Shown piece by piece: positions 12,355-23,955 of a stretch of 64,000 nucleotides of DNA (position 1 is the stretch's first letter; the number at the start of each line of letters is the position of its first letter). Origin of the DNA: Entonaema liquescens (taxonomy: Eukaryota > Ascomycota > Sordariomycetes > Xylariales > Xylariaceae). Below the pieces are notes generated by a model. The model worked only from the letters and a program-made list of their open reading frames with translations. It was not told the DNA's origin and ran no database searches. Location of the stretch: the NCBI GenBank assembly GCA_902805475.1, contig CADCSX010000023.1, positions 3,224,001 to 3,288,000 of the forward strand, in the 5' to 3' direction. Made by a program: the position numbers and the translations under genes.

Positions 12355-14560
12355 GTATGATACGCGCGCGAACTATGTACATCTATCTGTACATCGCCTA
12401 CGCGCATACAGCCTGCGCGTCATTGCACGTTACGCGCTAAAAAGCCCTACATAGATCCTCGCCTCGTCTCGTCTGTAGTAATCCTGAAGAAGCGCAACTC
12501 GGCCTATTTACTTACTAGGTTAGGGGCCAGGGCCATACTCAATACGCGTTTCCAAGCTGAGCCCGGAACGGTGAGAATCTTCATTTCGGAGGGTTTTTCT
12601 GCGGGCGTCGTAAGATGCGGCGAGCACTGCCCGCCTACGCTATCTACCTAGGTAGCCATGTAAAAAAAGCCTCTCTTATTTCTCTCACTCCCTTGCCTAA
12701 GCCAGAAGCGACTAGAGTTTCTGGTTTTATTATTACTATTATGTCCCATTGTACATACACTGGGCACTTACGCAAGCAACAGCATCATCGTCATAAATAT
12801 GGTCAATTATCATTTTTTTGTCCCCCTTCGAACCACCCGCCAAACCGGTCGACGACCGGGGGAGCCTAGGAGATATGTAACGGGGGCGCACGCCGCCTCC
12901 TTGTTCGTAACACTAACCTGTCACCCATCGCCGTTCCTGCATGAATGAGAGGAAGCAAGGTCCGTGGCATGGTACATGGTGCGTATCTGTAGATCCAACG
13001 AGCAGGGATGTCTAGCAAGCATCCCTTCTCTCTCTTTTCCTTTCTCCGGGGAATTTGCGATTTCTTAACGTTTTCATTATCAAATGCGCTTGCGCACGGG
13101 CTTTCTATCTATCGAACCCGCGTAGTATCTATCGAAAGGAGTAGATGGGAAGTGAGGGAATAAATGGGGGAAAGGAGATTACGAGGGCGATAGAAGCATT
13201 CACAGTCGGCTTTTAACGACCAAGACCGGCGTTAGGAAAGATGTGATTATGAATTCCCGATTCAACTAGGAATTTCAATGTTCCTGTTAAGAATTTCTCC
13301 AGTAAAAAAGTTCCTTGATTGACTTGATTCGATAACGTAAAGTTGTTGGCTCCGTCAGCAGAGCTGACCCCTTTGTCAACCGTCGTTGTGATCTGTTTCG
13401 TGGGGAGCTCCATAGTCGAGGGATTTATGGATAAGAGTTATGTTAGTCAACACGGGGAGTAGTATGTATTGTCTATCAAGGCTATCACCGATGGTTTAAC
13501 TCAATAAACGTCATTTCAATGCAATGTGAACCAGGCATGTGGTTTGAATATACCGGTTTGTAATACTACAGCCTTTTTGGCGTCAGCATAACTCTTGGCC
13601 TTGATCTACATACGACACGCAGTATATCTTTGGAAGTCCTTATTGTTGTATGTATGCAAAGCAAGAAGAACCGATGGCTGCGTGGGATGGACGCCCCCGC
13701 GTCACAGGAGAGATTTGTGATGCGGTAGTGCTGTAAGGGGCGGTTGCGAGGTATGGCGGTGATTGAAACATCCCACCTATTCACACCGACAGTTCTGTCG
13801 CGACCAAGCTGACAGTCTCAATCTGGATAATCTCATCTCGGGGAAGTCGCACGTAGCCAAATAGAGCTTCGTAAGGGGGATAGACTAATCCCGACTCGAT
13901 TAGCTGACGAGAGGTGGGATAGAGTTCGAAATGCTAGCTTCGCAAATTGACTGCGAAACGCCGCAGGCCTACGTATTACTTGTTTGGGAATCTTTCGGGT
14001 AATGAGATCGTAAGCCAGCATGGGGAAACGGGAGGGCCCTTGAGTTCAGACGGTAAGCAAGGTTATGACCCCAGGTCTCGAGATAGGGGTAAGCCCTATG
14101 CCTGAAGTGTATATTCGGTAGGGTTAGTGGCGTGCATCTTACACCATGTCGCAAGGGAGAGCAAACTGCTGAGCGATACATCCTACAATACAAGTGATAT
14201 CTGATTGGGGGTACATTTCGCGAAGCGCATTTTGCGATAAGTGATGAATAGAGGCGTGTACGGAGGAAACGAGGTGTTAGACAAAGACGTTCAGCCCCCT
14301 GCCGTTTAGATATGATCCTTGGGCTGTTAGCGGCGGGTTAGGTAAGATACCTGTTAGTGGTACAGTTGAGCGTCAGCATGTGTTGGCTCGTGCTTATATC
14401 GACGATTTCAAATAAACAAACGACGAGCGTAAGAAACCAACACGGTCGTTGTCTAATCCAATACGATAGACCGCTAACTTGGTGGGTATATGGGTAGGAG
14501 TCTTATGAAAGCAAGCAAGGATGACAGGCATCGATGAGGCTCTTGCTAAAGTAGCCCATG
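12355..14560. other. gene-free stretch downstream of yvh1
   Basis: About 2.2 kb between the inverted-repeat element and the 3' end of yvh1. I see no supportable gene. Short frames such as 13213-13413 (-) are unsupported, and CpG content appears normal by eye. Confidence 0.5.
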
Positions 14561-15760
14561 TCATAAATTCCCGTTTCGTCCAGGTGGCTGCCGGATTGCA
14601 GGCGCATCTGTGCCCCGAGGAGCCACCTCGTCAACGCGGCTCCGGTTAAGCGAGAAGGCCGGAACTATCCACTCGCTACAACTGCATTTCAGGCCTTGCC
14701 AGGCGAAACGACCAACCGTGGCGCCGCACTTAGCGTTTGGACAAGAGAGACGCCCCTCCAGCTCACCGTTTTCTAGCGCTGGTCTCATCCAAGAGAGCGT
14801 CTCGACGAAGACGTGAGCACAATTTGAAGGTTCCGATCGGCTAGTAGGGCCATGGGGTACGACGAACTTCGGTGTCGCAAGGATACGTCTACATTTCTTA
14901 CAACGGATCTCCTTGCCATCTTTCTTATTTGCACCGGTTTCGACGTCATGGCTCCCCGGATCCACTTCATCCTCGAACCGGATGCGTTCGGCCTCTGGAG
15001 CTTGACGTACATCCCTAGATTCCTTTAACATCCTTTCGTACAACCACTTCTGGTATATGGGGTGGCGCTCCACCGCACTGTCATCATCGGCTGGACATCC
15101 CATCTCCCACCAGAGTTCGAGCTGACGCATGAAGCCGGGGTTGGGACCGGCACGCTCACGAGACTGACGAACCCACTCCAAAGCTCTCTCTACGGCTTCC
15201 TTAGAGGTTTCCCGCCGCTGGGCTGCTGAAGCGATTGAAGGAGTAAACTGCTTGCCGCCAAAGCGGTGAGGGTATTGGTAAAGCAGATAGGCAATAATAC
15301 AGGTTACGGAACGCGATACACCCATCGCACAGTGTACAAAAACCCCTCCCGGAGACGTGCTATCATCTTTGGTCTCTGCAGGTACATCCGTATTGCCACC
15401 GCTACCGGGCGGATAGAGCCCATCACGGATGAAGCGGACAGCAGATGAGAGGTGAACTAGTAGATCTGAGTCTTCGTCATCATCGATATCGATACTCATA
15501 TGCTTAAAGCGCTTTCCTTCCTCGGCCCATTTATCGAATGAGAACTTAATAACAGAGAGCACATGGGTGACATTCTGTTCGTAAAGCTTGTTACGATGGC
15601 TTTCGATATTCAGAGCCCAAACCCTGGATGCTTATGTCAGCCCATATTCATATTTTTCAGATTAATAATGACCGTATATGCGGTGTGGGGAAGATGTAAG
15701 GGTGTGAATTTACCCTCCAACATGAAGGTTATCAGGTCCAGGCACCCTGGATATCGACAT
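14561..15760 (-). CDS. yvh1: dual-specificity phosphatase Yvh1
   Basis: Dual-specificity protein phosphatase whose conserved role is 60S ribosome maturation: its zinc domain helps release Mrt4 from pre-60S particles so the stalk can assemble. Two exons, 15760-15714 and 15623-14561, give 369 residues (yeast 364). The 90-bp intron (GTAAAT...TCCAG) lies after residue 15, in the spot that yields the family start MSISRVPGPDNLHVGGVWAL. The phosphatase signature HCAMGVSRS is at residues 113-121 with catalytic Cys114 and Arg120. An acidic DIDDDEDSDLL segment upstream supplies the general-acid loop. The C-terminal zinc-binding domain is complete, with Cys257, Cys260, Cys284, Cys310, Cys315, Cys329 and Cys331 (RCKKCR, SCPNAKC, LKCSC). 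The combination of N-terminal catalytic and C-terminal zinc domains separates Yvh1/DUSP12 from other phosphatases. It stands alone, with gene-free DNA on both sides. Confidence 0.95.
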
Positions 15761-17721
15761 GATGCCTAGAATAATAGATGAGGAATATGTTGTCAAAGGC
15801 GACAGTTAACCCTAGTCAATGTTGGAAGAAGAAATAATATATGTAACAAGGAATCACTTATGTCGTTTCAGGCATCACCAAACTATACCGGATGTGTTTT
15901 GTTACCTTTTTCAAAATATCACTAACAAACTCTTACATGGATTTCTGTGGAATGCCGTATTTGTGCCGCAGGCAATTGTGCGGGCAAGAGAAGAGAAAAA
16001 AACGGGACCATGCAGTAAGTACAACTTTTTAAACTTAAGCCCCTCTCATATGAAATCTGTACCTACCTGATATGTAATTATGTACCTACCTATGTATCTA
16101 AACCATGTGGCGTTAGCGGCTGTGCAAAACGTTAAACTTTGGTTTAGACTTTTTCTTTCCTTCCGGTAGGGCTGAATCATGTGATGACGCTGAGTGCCCA
16201 TTTCTGACGCTAGTTCCGCTAGGCTGCCCAGGTTGTAAGCTATTAATAATGCACCTCGGGGATTCCAAATTCCCATCCAATTGAACATGGGACTTTTGGA
16301 GGGACCTACATAGATATTAGTCAAATACTACCTCCCACCATGGGTGAGTAGAAGGAGGGAAAAAAGAAAAAAAGACACAAGCGTCCTTACGATTACTACG
16401 CAGAACACTTCTTATTCTAACACTATAACTAGGTACCTAGTTACCAAACTAAACAACTATCAAATATCTCTTTTACATTAGGTTAATATCAACTAATTAC
16501 CCAATATATCAGAATGTCTTAATCTTCCAAATCTCATAAAGTGACTTTCTATGTTACCATTCAGGTAAAGCGTATAGACTTGAGTATCGAATAACTAGAT
16601 ACAATTGGTGTAAGCCATACTATAAGCACCCGTAATATCCTAATACCCACAAGGATCGTAGCGAATCCCGCGATGGAACGTCTTATAAACAGATCATTCA
16701 TTCCCTTCCCCCGCCATGCCCCAAAAATCACCTTTGAAGAAAAAAAAAATCATACACTACCCCAAAATAATATACAAAAGCCGAAGAGTCTTAACCAAGC
16801 GAGCTTGGCGTTCAAACGTAATGACGCAGCCCTTTCCCCTACCATAAACGACAAATGTCCGAGAAGAGTAAAAGGCCTCAACTGACCAACAAGTAGAAAA
16901 AAGTCCTGAGGATGTCAGCATCTCTATATGCGCATTCAGCTTACACGTTCGGACTCGGATGACATGTATGTATCACTACGTACACATTCTTCAACACCCG
17001 GGGATTTAATGTTATAATCATGCAAACAATATATGGGTCTATATTTGAAGTTTTGCCCAATGAGTCGTCAATTCATTTCTGTCCGAATTTTTTAATCGCT
17101 ACCTATTGAATACTCAACCGTTGATAGGTTCAAATCAACATTGATGAACCACACCCTCCACCAAGCTCTATTGAACCACAAATACCCGTTGGGATGGAAC
17201 AGTGCCGTCAGCGAGCATTTACGTCTCGTAAATTAACCATTGACAACGTGGAATCCCACCCTACTATATTCCCAATGCACTTTAGTGGCGCCTGGTCGCC
17301 CCGGCTGGAATATGGAATATTTGTAGCCAGAGCCAAGATTTTACTATCCGGTTTGGGCCTGTCGTATAAGGCATCGACTTGATAGTCATGCCGCAACCGA
17401 CCATTTAATTTATCTCCGCGAGGGTGCATCCAACGGGCGGGAGATCGGCAAAGCAAACCAGCCTGCTCCCAGATGAGGTGAGACTCCGAGGCGCACCGCG
17501 CACGATTGATTGATTGATTACTCCTGCTTCGACTGATCCCTTTTCATCCCATCGCCCAATTGTATGTCGGTTGCTGTGCGTCGATGGACACATTAATCCC
17601 CCAACCAACGAAAACCGAATAATTTGAATCCACAGCTTGTACTGTAGATTCTTCTTTTCCTCGAGAAAACCCCGCGCAGTATTGCTACCCGACCCCGTCG
17701 CTGAGAGTCACTTCAATTGGT
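15761..17721. other. intergenic region
   Basis: About 2 kb between the yvh1 start and the 3' end of the zinc-finger gene. It contains the yvh1 promoter and an AT-rich middle. The 92-codon frame at 16046-16324 (-) has no recognisable family and is not called. Confidence 0.5.
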
Positions 17722-19805
17722 TCATCTCGACGGTTGTGGTGGCTCTTCATCGAGCATGCATGCATTCTCTAGCATATTAGTCCATTTACCACTGGTCCCC
17801 GCATGGCTATGCTTTAGATGCTGTCGAAAATGATCTGCACGGTAGAATTTCTTGCTCGAGTTGCACTCGCGGAATTTATGCACCTCTTGAAGATGTTTCA
17901 GTCGTTCGTCCCAATCCTGCTCTGTTGGCTGTCGTGGACGCCCAACACCACCGTGGCGCTCAAATTCTTCTCCGCAGTAACCACATGTATCTGCTTCGCC
18001 AGGTCGATTGGTGCTCTCATGAAACGCGCGGTCGTAGCGTGAGAGAAGCAGCGCAGAGCACGACCAACTATGGCGCCTGACATGCAAGCTGTTTTGATGG
18101 CGCTCTGCTTCGTTCTTGTTCTTAAACCGATTTCCGCAAAACGAACACTCGTATTGCTTTTCGGCCTCATGAGCGCTAAGAAAAAAAAAATAAAGTTAGT
18201 TATTCGTAGAAGCGAGAGGTAACATATGACCGCCCAGATATGGGGGACCGAGTGACCACTTACCTTAGTTCTTCTGCTGTCTCAAACTTTTTTGGCTTTT
18301 TGGGACAGCATTCGCACATGAAAAAACCACCGGGTATCTTTGAAATACCGGGTTTGGATACTTCGCTCACTTTACGGGGCGATGCGAGGCGTCTGGTTTC
18401 ACTACTAAGGTTACGCTGATGGGGGACACGTGCAAGCGAAGCGCGTGGCGAGTGATTGAGATTCGTGATGCTATAAGGCGAATTTGGAATGACGTCAACA
18501 GGTGAAAGTCCTCCACTAGAAAAACCGCCAGGCGATCTCCCAGTATAAGAATTGATACTTGAGAGGTTAGTTGTAAGTGAGGCATTTGAAGCAAAAGATC
18601 CACTTCGCGTGGTGGATGGAACGGAAACAATAGAACCGGGAGGGATGCCGGAGAGACGCGGCGTTGGTGATGCCCTGGATGCGCCCTCACGACGTCGTAA
18701 TGGGTCGCACAATCCGGACATGCCTTGCATAGGGACGTCATCCCCAGGCGGTGAAGACGCCCGTCTCTTCTGCCCAATGGCCTGATGCTCTGACCGCGAC
18801 ATGTAGTCTTCAGCTTGCAACCTATCCTCCATCGGAAAGTCAGTGTCGTCTGCATTATCGTAGCTGCTGTGCGTGGATATTGTTGCATCATCGGGTAATG
18901 AGCCACTGTTATTCCTTCTCGTTCGCGCAAATGGCGATCGATCTAGATCCATAGGTTCGATAGGCGAACGGTATTCGCTACTTGAAGCCCCGTAGAATGA
19001 AGGCCCACGTGGGGAGAGCGCAGACTGCGGGGGAGTATCCGTATAACGGCCAGGAGAGTCGATAACCAATTTGTTACTCGGTCGGATAGGGAGAGAAAGA
19101 GGTGTTAATTGTGTATGTAGACGTTGCTCATGCGCAGCCAAGCTCGACACAGAAGCACTTAGAGCAGACCGTCGAGGTGGCGTCCTGTTGTCAAATGTTC
19201 GTCTGGAATCCAGCTTTTTTATTAACGAGCTGTCATAGTCGTTGCTGTTCGGTCTGTTAAATTGGTACTGATCATGGGACATGAAAAGTTTCTTAGGAAG
19301 AGAGTCTTGGGATCTGAAGGCACGCCTGGCAGTTAGCGTCTCGTTCCGATTTGCATTTCGCTGTAGATTTAACAGGCTATCCCTACCCTAATGATGAGAT
19401 GGTCGAATTGAGACTGTGATAGCCTTCGTCTCTATGCGGTCGCCCTATCCCACGCTCGTTATCAAGCCTACCATAGGGAGGTCGATCCTGGTCTGATTCT
19501 TGTCTTGTGCTATCCCAGCTTGCATTAGAATCAATCGAAGGGATACGGTCGTGTCGTGTTGGAGCCGGCTGTCCAAGCCCGGGCAAATATTTTGGAGGAG
19601 GTAATGGCGGCGGAGCATCGTCTTCAGCGATACGGCCCTTAGTAGATATCGGCATAGGTGTGGAAGAGGCTAAAGAAGTTTGGTATCTCGAATGCATATG
19701 AGACCGGCCCGAGCCTCCATAATGGTCAAAGTGGTTCGACCCCTCGATGTATATGGCCGGCGGGGAGCCTCCCGGCTCCCTTGGAGCGCACCTCGGGATA
19801 TCCAT
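17722..19805 (-). CDS. C2H2 zinc-finger protein, probable transcription factor
   Basis: Predicted nuclear C2H2 zinc-finger protein of 640 residues. Exons are 19805-19387, 19313-18264 and 18175-17722, with 73-bp and 88-bp introns; all three pieces join in frame. Residues 1-475 are disordered, rich in Ser, Pro and Arg, with many SP/TP sites (for example MDLDRSPFARTRRNN). The zinc region begins near residue 476: an unusual CECC cluster, then a classical finger YECSFCGNRFKNKNEAERH ending QNSLH. Next comes TCGYCGEEF, whose closing HLQEVH lies about 28 residues away, and a last degenerate finger RADHFRQHLKHSHAGTSGKW. This C-terminal arrangement recurs in uncharacterised Pezizomycotina proteins; no target or pathway is known to me. 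The ATG at 19805 is chosen because it opens the longest frame that splices cleanly, but the frame is open a little further upstream and a 5' exon cannot be excluded. Confidence 0.8.
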
Positions 19806-22800
19806 CCTGTGTTCCCCCTTCCAAAAACTCGAACGAACGAAGCTGACTTTGTTCGACGTAGGCCAATGACAGAGTTGCCACAGCTTAGTAGTAACAGTGA
19901 GTAGCTGAAGATATGTGGAATCTGTAAACTATTTCGCCGAGTCAAACGAATAGCGGTCCAAGGATGGGTTAGAGCATCTGATGGGCTTGTGGAGCTGGTA
20001 AAGACGGTGTACAGGAAACCGACAATGGCGCAGTTTTGAAGCAAGAGGCGGAATGTCGTAAGGATGGCGGTGGCGATAATTTCGTCTCGGAAGTACCGAT
20101 GTTGTCTATGTGGAAGGTTGCGAAATATGTGTTGTCGGAGAGTCGTACTTCAGAACAGATAATCGTGCGAGGGTATTCTAAGATAGCAGAAAAACGTAAA
20201 TCGTCATGATAGTAGTAGTAAACATATAGATATAATAACACGATGGTAATACACCGAGATAGGCCCAAACGAGAAGAAACCGAAGCAGATATAATAGTTA
20301 AGCCTCTTTAAAAACTGTCGAGGTTCAAATCGAGGAAGGGATTGTTGTTCTTGTCATGAAGCTCAGCTCAGCTTAGCTACAATCCGGGTGAATGACAAGA
20401 GAGGGAGGATATAGCTGGATACTAAATAAAGTTGGGCGAGTAAATCGTATCTGTTGGATGAGCTTGGTCGACCAGTGTTGACCAATATTGACCAATGGTT
20501 CCAATTTCGAATTTGGCCCCTTGCTCTTTTGGTGCTCCCTATGATGATTATATGTAGAGATCGGGCGAGTATAAGAACTGCATAGGGGTGGGCGAGGAGA
20601 AGTGGTGTTTTCTAGGACCGAATAGGGACGACGAGGTGAGTGATGCAGAAAAGTTCGACCTAACACTCGCAAGAATCCATCCGCAACCTTTTCTTTTTTT
20701 TTCTTCTATCTCTCAGTCTATGAAAGGGTTACCAGAAAGTGAAGAGGGGCGACTTAGGTGCATATTAAAACTAGATTCGAGAAGGACTAACCCGCAACAT
20801 AGGAAAAGCCCTACAAGTCGACAACTTCCCTAGTCCGTGGGTGGGTCTCCGTTCTCAGCCCTTCAAGACAGGGATATCCGTTATGGCCTTACAGGGTGGT
20901 TCATAAAAGTGGCTCTACCCAGGTAAGTACCTAGGTATGTGCTAGGGCTGGTCAATAAGGTACCTTGCCTGTTGTACCATATGTGGGTCCTTAAATGGAC
21001 CAGGGAACGTCAGGGGGTGTATTGAAAAGAAGAAGGGAAATACATAGTTACTTAGTTACTTAGTTACGTACCAGGCACCGGGGGGTGGGAGGGAGTCTCA
21101 GGGCGTGCATTAAAGAAAAGTCTTCAATCCCTCGTCTTTTCGTCGTACCCAGTGTACCTAGGAGTACGAAGTACATTGTATACATTACCTACCTATACCC
21201 ATAATGCTTATACCCATAAATGCTGTGGGTGGGATTGAATGCAACTTGCAACCGGTACAGGGCTGCACTACCTACAGGCTACAGCCTGCCTTCTTTTTTT
21301 TCTTCCCGCTGAGAAAAAGGCTGGATCTCGAGAGTTGGGGTACCCTTTAGTAAAAGGTAGGACATGCAACCCAGACGTACATGTATATTGATATGTACGT
21401 TGGTTTAAGCGTGTACTTTATCATATCGTACATACATAGGTATTACCTACCTTCTAACTTATAAGTAAAATACCCAACTAGTAACTAGTTATTTTTCTAA
21501 TGTTATTATTATATATTTTGTTATGTAGATATAACTATATAACATAACTAAATGTTTGGTTGATGACTTTAGTAATTACCTAGTAATAACTAAATCGTAT
21601 ATTCAAAAGCACCTCTACAATACCAATAGTCCTTCAGCCAAAAAACCACAGGCGAAGAGGTGGGTGTACCCGCTGCATGGCACCCGCCTTGCAGCACTAC
21701 ATAGCCTACACCCTTTTTAAGCAAGATTTGACAAAAAGAAAATGACGCTGCTTGCACACCTCTGGCGATGCGTCGAAAGATGAAGTTCCCCCGATAATCT
21801 TGTCCAGCTGCCACACTGTTGCGTATTCTAATATCCTAATAGGTGTGCATCTACATAGTGTAAGTTAGGCAGGTTATATTAGTTAGTTAGTTATATGTAA
21901 CTAGATACTAATACAGATACTAAATTGTACTCTATTGGACTTACACAGCTGTTTCGTTACGGAGAACATAGTAATGCGATGATCATCGAACGATTGTTTT
22001 ACAGTACCTTTTACAGTACCATAGCATATACTCAGTACCTTCTGACCCTCGCTCCCTTAATTACATCAATGCTTCTTTTGCTTCGCGCTCGGTTTTTCTC
22101 CCGACGTCCGTAAGCTATATCAAATTAGATATAGACTTGTCAGGAGGCGGTCTTCGGTCCGATCATGGTAATTTCGCACGGATTCAGAATAGTCCCACGT
22201 TAAACTGGCTGTCGGCAAATGGTAACGGCCGGGCATAACTCCAAATTGAGCCTCATCAACCAGAAAGTTGATAGCTAAGATGGAGACTTTCAGCCTTATA
22301 AAAAAGTCTTATATAGGTAAACGTAGAACCACGACAGACCGAACCCCAATGAAGCTAATATCAATATTGCGATCGCTAATGAAAAACCTCCATGTTAGTT
22401 AGTCCCAATAAAACAACAAGCGCATCTACTCATGCTTTCTTGGTACGGTACAAGAACGGATACTGTAAGATTATAAGATGGTTACATAGTCGACAGACAG
22501 TACGATCACGACAAGACCCATTGCATGTCTTGCGCTTGACACTAGTAAAATTACCGAACGCTACAATAGGGAATCCCTCGGTAGCACTGGTGAAATCCAC
22601 TTTTGCCGCTTGAATAGACTTAGACGATGGCATTGTTTGCAACGCGACAAGACGAAGCATGTACAGCAAGCAACCTCTTACGTTCCTACTCAGAACCCCC
22701 GAGATCGAACGTCAACTCTTATCACCAGACATAACTTATATGCGCGCACGACTTATACGAACATGACTTGTACCAGCCAAGTATTCTAGACCGCCGGACT

Positions 22801-23360
22801 TAATCTGGTCCCAGTTCCAACAGTGATTGATGAGAGGCGTTTTTTTTCTCCAACCCTAGGTACATCAACTTAACGCAATACGAGTTGGCAAATCAAAGTA
22901 CACCAGCGAAATGGGTAACACACAGAGAACACTTGCAGAGTTGATAAACAGCATGTGCAGGAGGCGCGCATGAATTTTCTTACTTGACGCAGTAGAGATG
23001 AAGGGAATTAGAAAGGTCATTTGCCGTCAGCTTCCGTTGTTGCGTAAAAATGGTTATACGGGATTGTGGCTTTTCGATATAATAATTTTTGACTGACATG
23101 AGATCAGGATTATTCTCCAGTAGAATCTCCGGGACAATTAAGCCTACGTACATAGTACCACATGTAGATTTTCCCAGTTTGCGAAAGTCCCCTTCTCAGC
23201 CCTACGAGGCCTTTTGGATCATTAAGAACTGAGACAAGCTAAGAGAGCTTTCGGATGTCATGATTGGCTTCGCAGACTCTTGCTTCGACGGAAATGGTAA
23301 AGTTTGAAGTCCCCCTCCTTGACCCCTCGCTACCGCGCGAGTCGAACATCATCACGCAGA

Positions 23361-23418
23361 ACATACCTACATACCTACATACCTACATACATACTTACAT
23401 ACATTACATACATTACAT
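23361..23418. repeat. imperfect ACATACCT/ACATT microsatellite
   Basis: About 58 bp of ACATACCT units grading into ACATACAT and ACATTACAT, seen directly in gene-free DNA. Confidence 0.85.
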
Positions 23419-23935
23419 AGTTAGTAGTTGATCTATCCAATGCTTATTTCCTATACCACTCAACCTTCATTACTCTGAATTACATCGTGAGTGAGGGTAC
23501 ATCGGATACCAATGATTCTGATAATGTAACACAACTCACCTATTCACCGCTCATATACCTACATATCAGCACAGCCCATCATATCCTCTCTTTACTAAAA
23601 CTCGATACACAGCATGCTGCAAGTATGGACACATGTGCATAGGAATAACTAAGAATAGGCCATTATCAACTCGTAGACAATATCTTACTATCTCATCATC
23701 TAATTGCCCCAATCGAACCTTACGCGCCCCCCGAGGAGGACGTGACGTTCTAAGCTGATTTATTAAGCGCCTCCAGCTCGGATGTCAAAGTTGCCAAGGG
23801 TATAACTCAACGAGGTGGCTTCTAACTGGTTCGTTTATTCTAGTCGACGCAATAGTCTCGCATGACCGTCCATTCCCTCAATTCGCAAGTCTTCAGCGCT
23901 GCGCTTCAGAACATATCATGCAATTCAAAAGTATT

Positions 23936-23955
23936 GCGCCGCCGCCGCCGCCGCG
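23936..23955. repeat. (GCC)n trinucleotide repeat
   Basis: Six consecutive GCC-type triplets within an otherwise unremarkable short open frame. I do not regard the frame as a gene. Confidence 0.85.

Noticed and set aside
19670..20044. Alternative minus-strand frame overlapping the zinc-finger gene start
   Set aside because: It overlaps the first exon in another frame and lacks any motif. The spliced zinc-finger model explains this DNA better.
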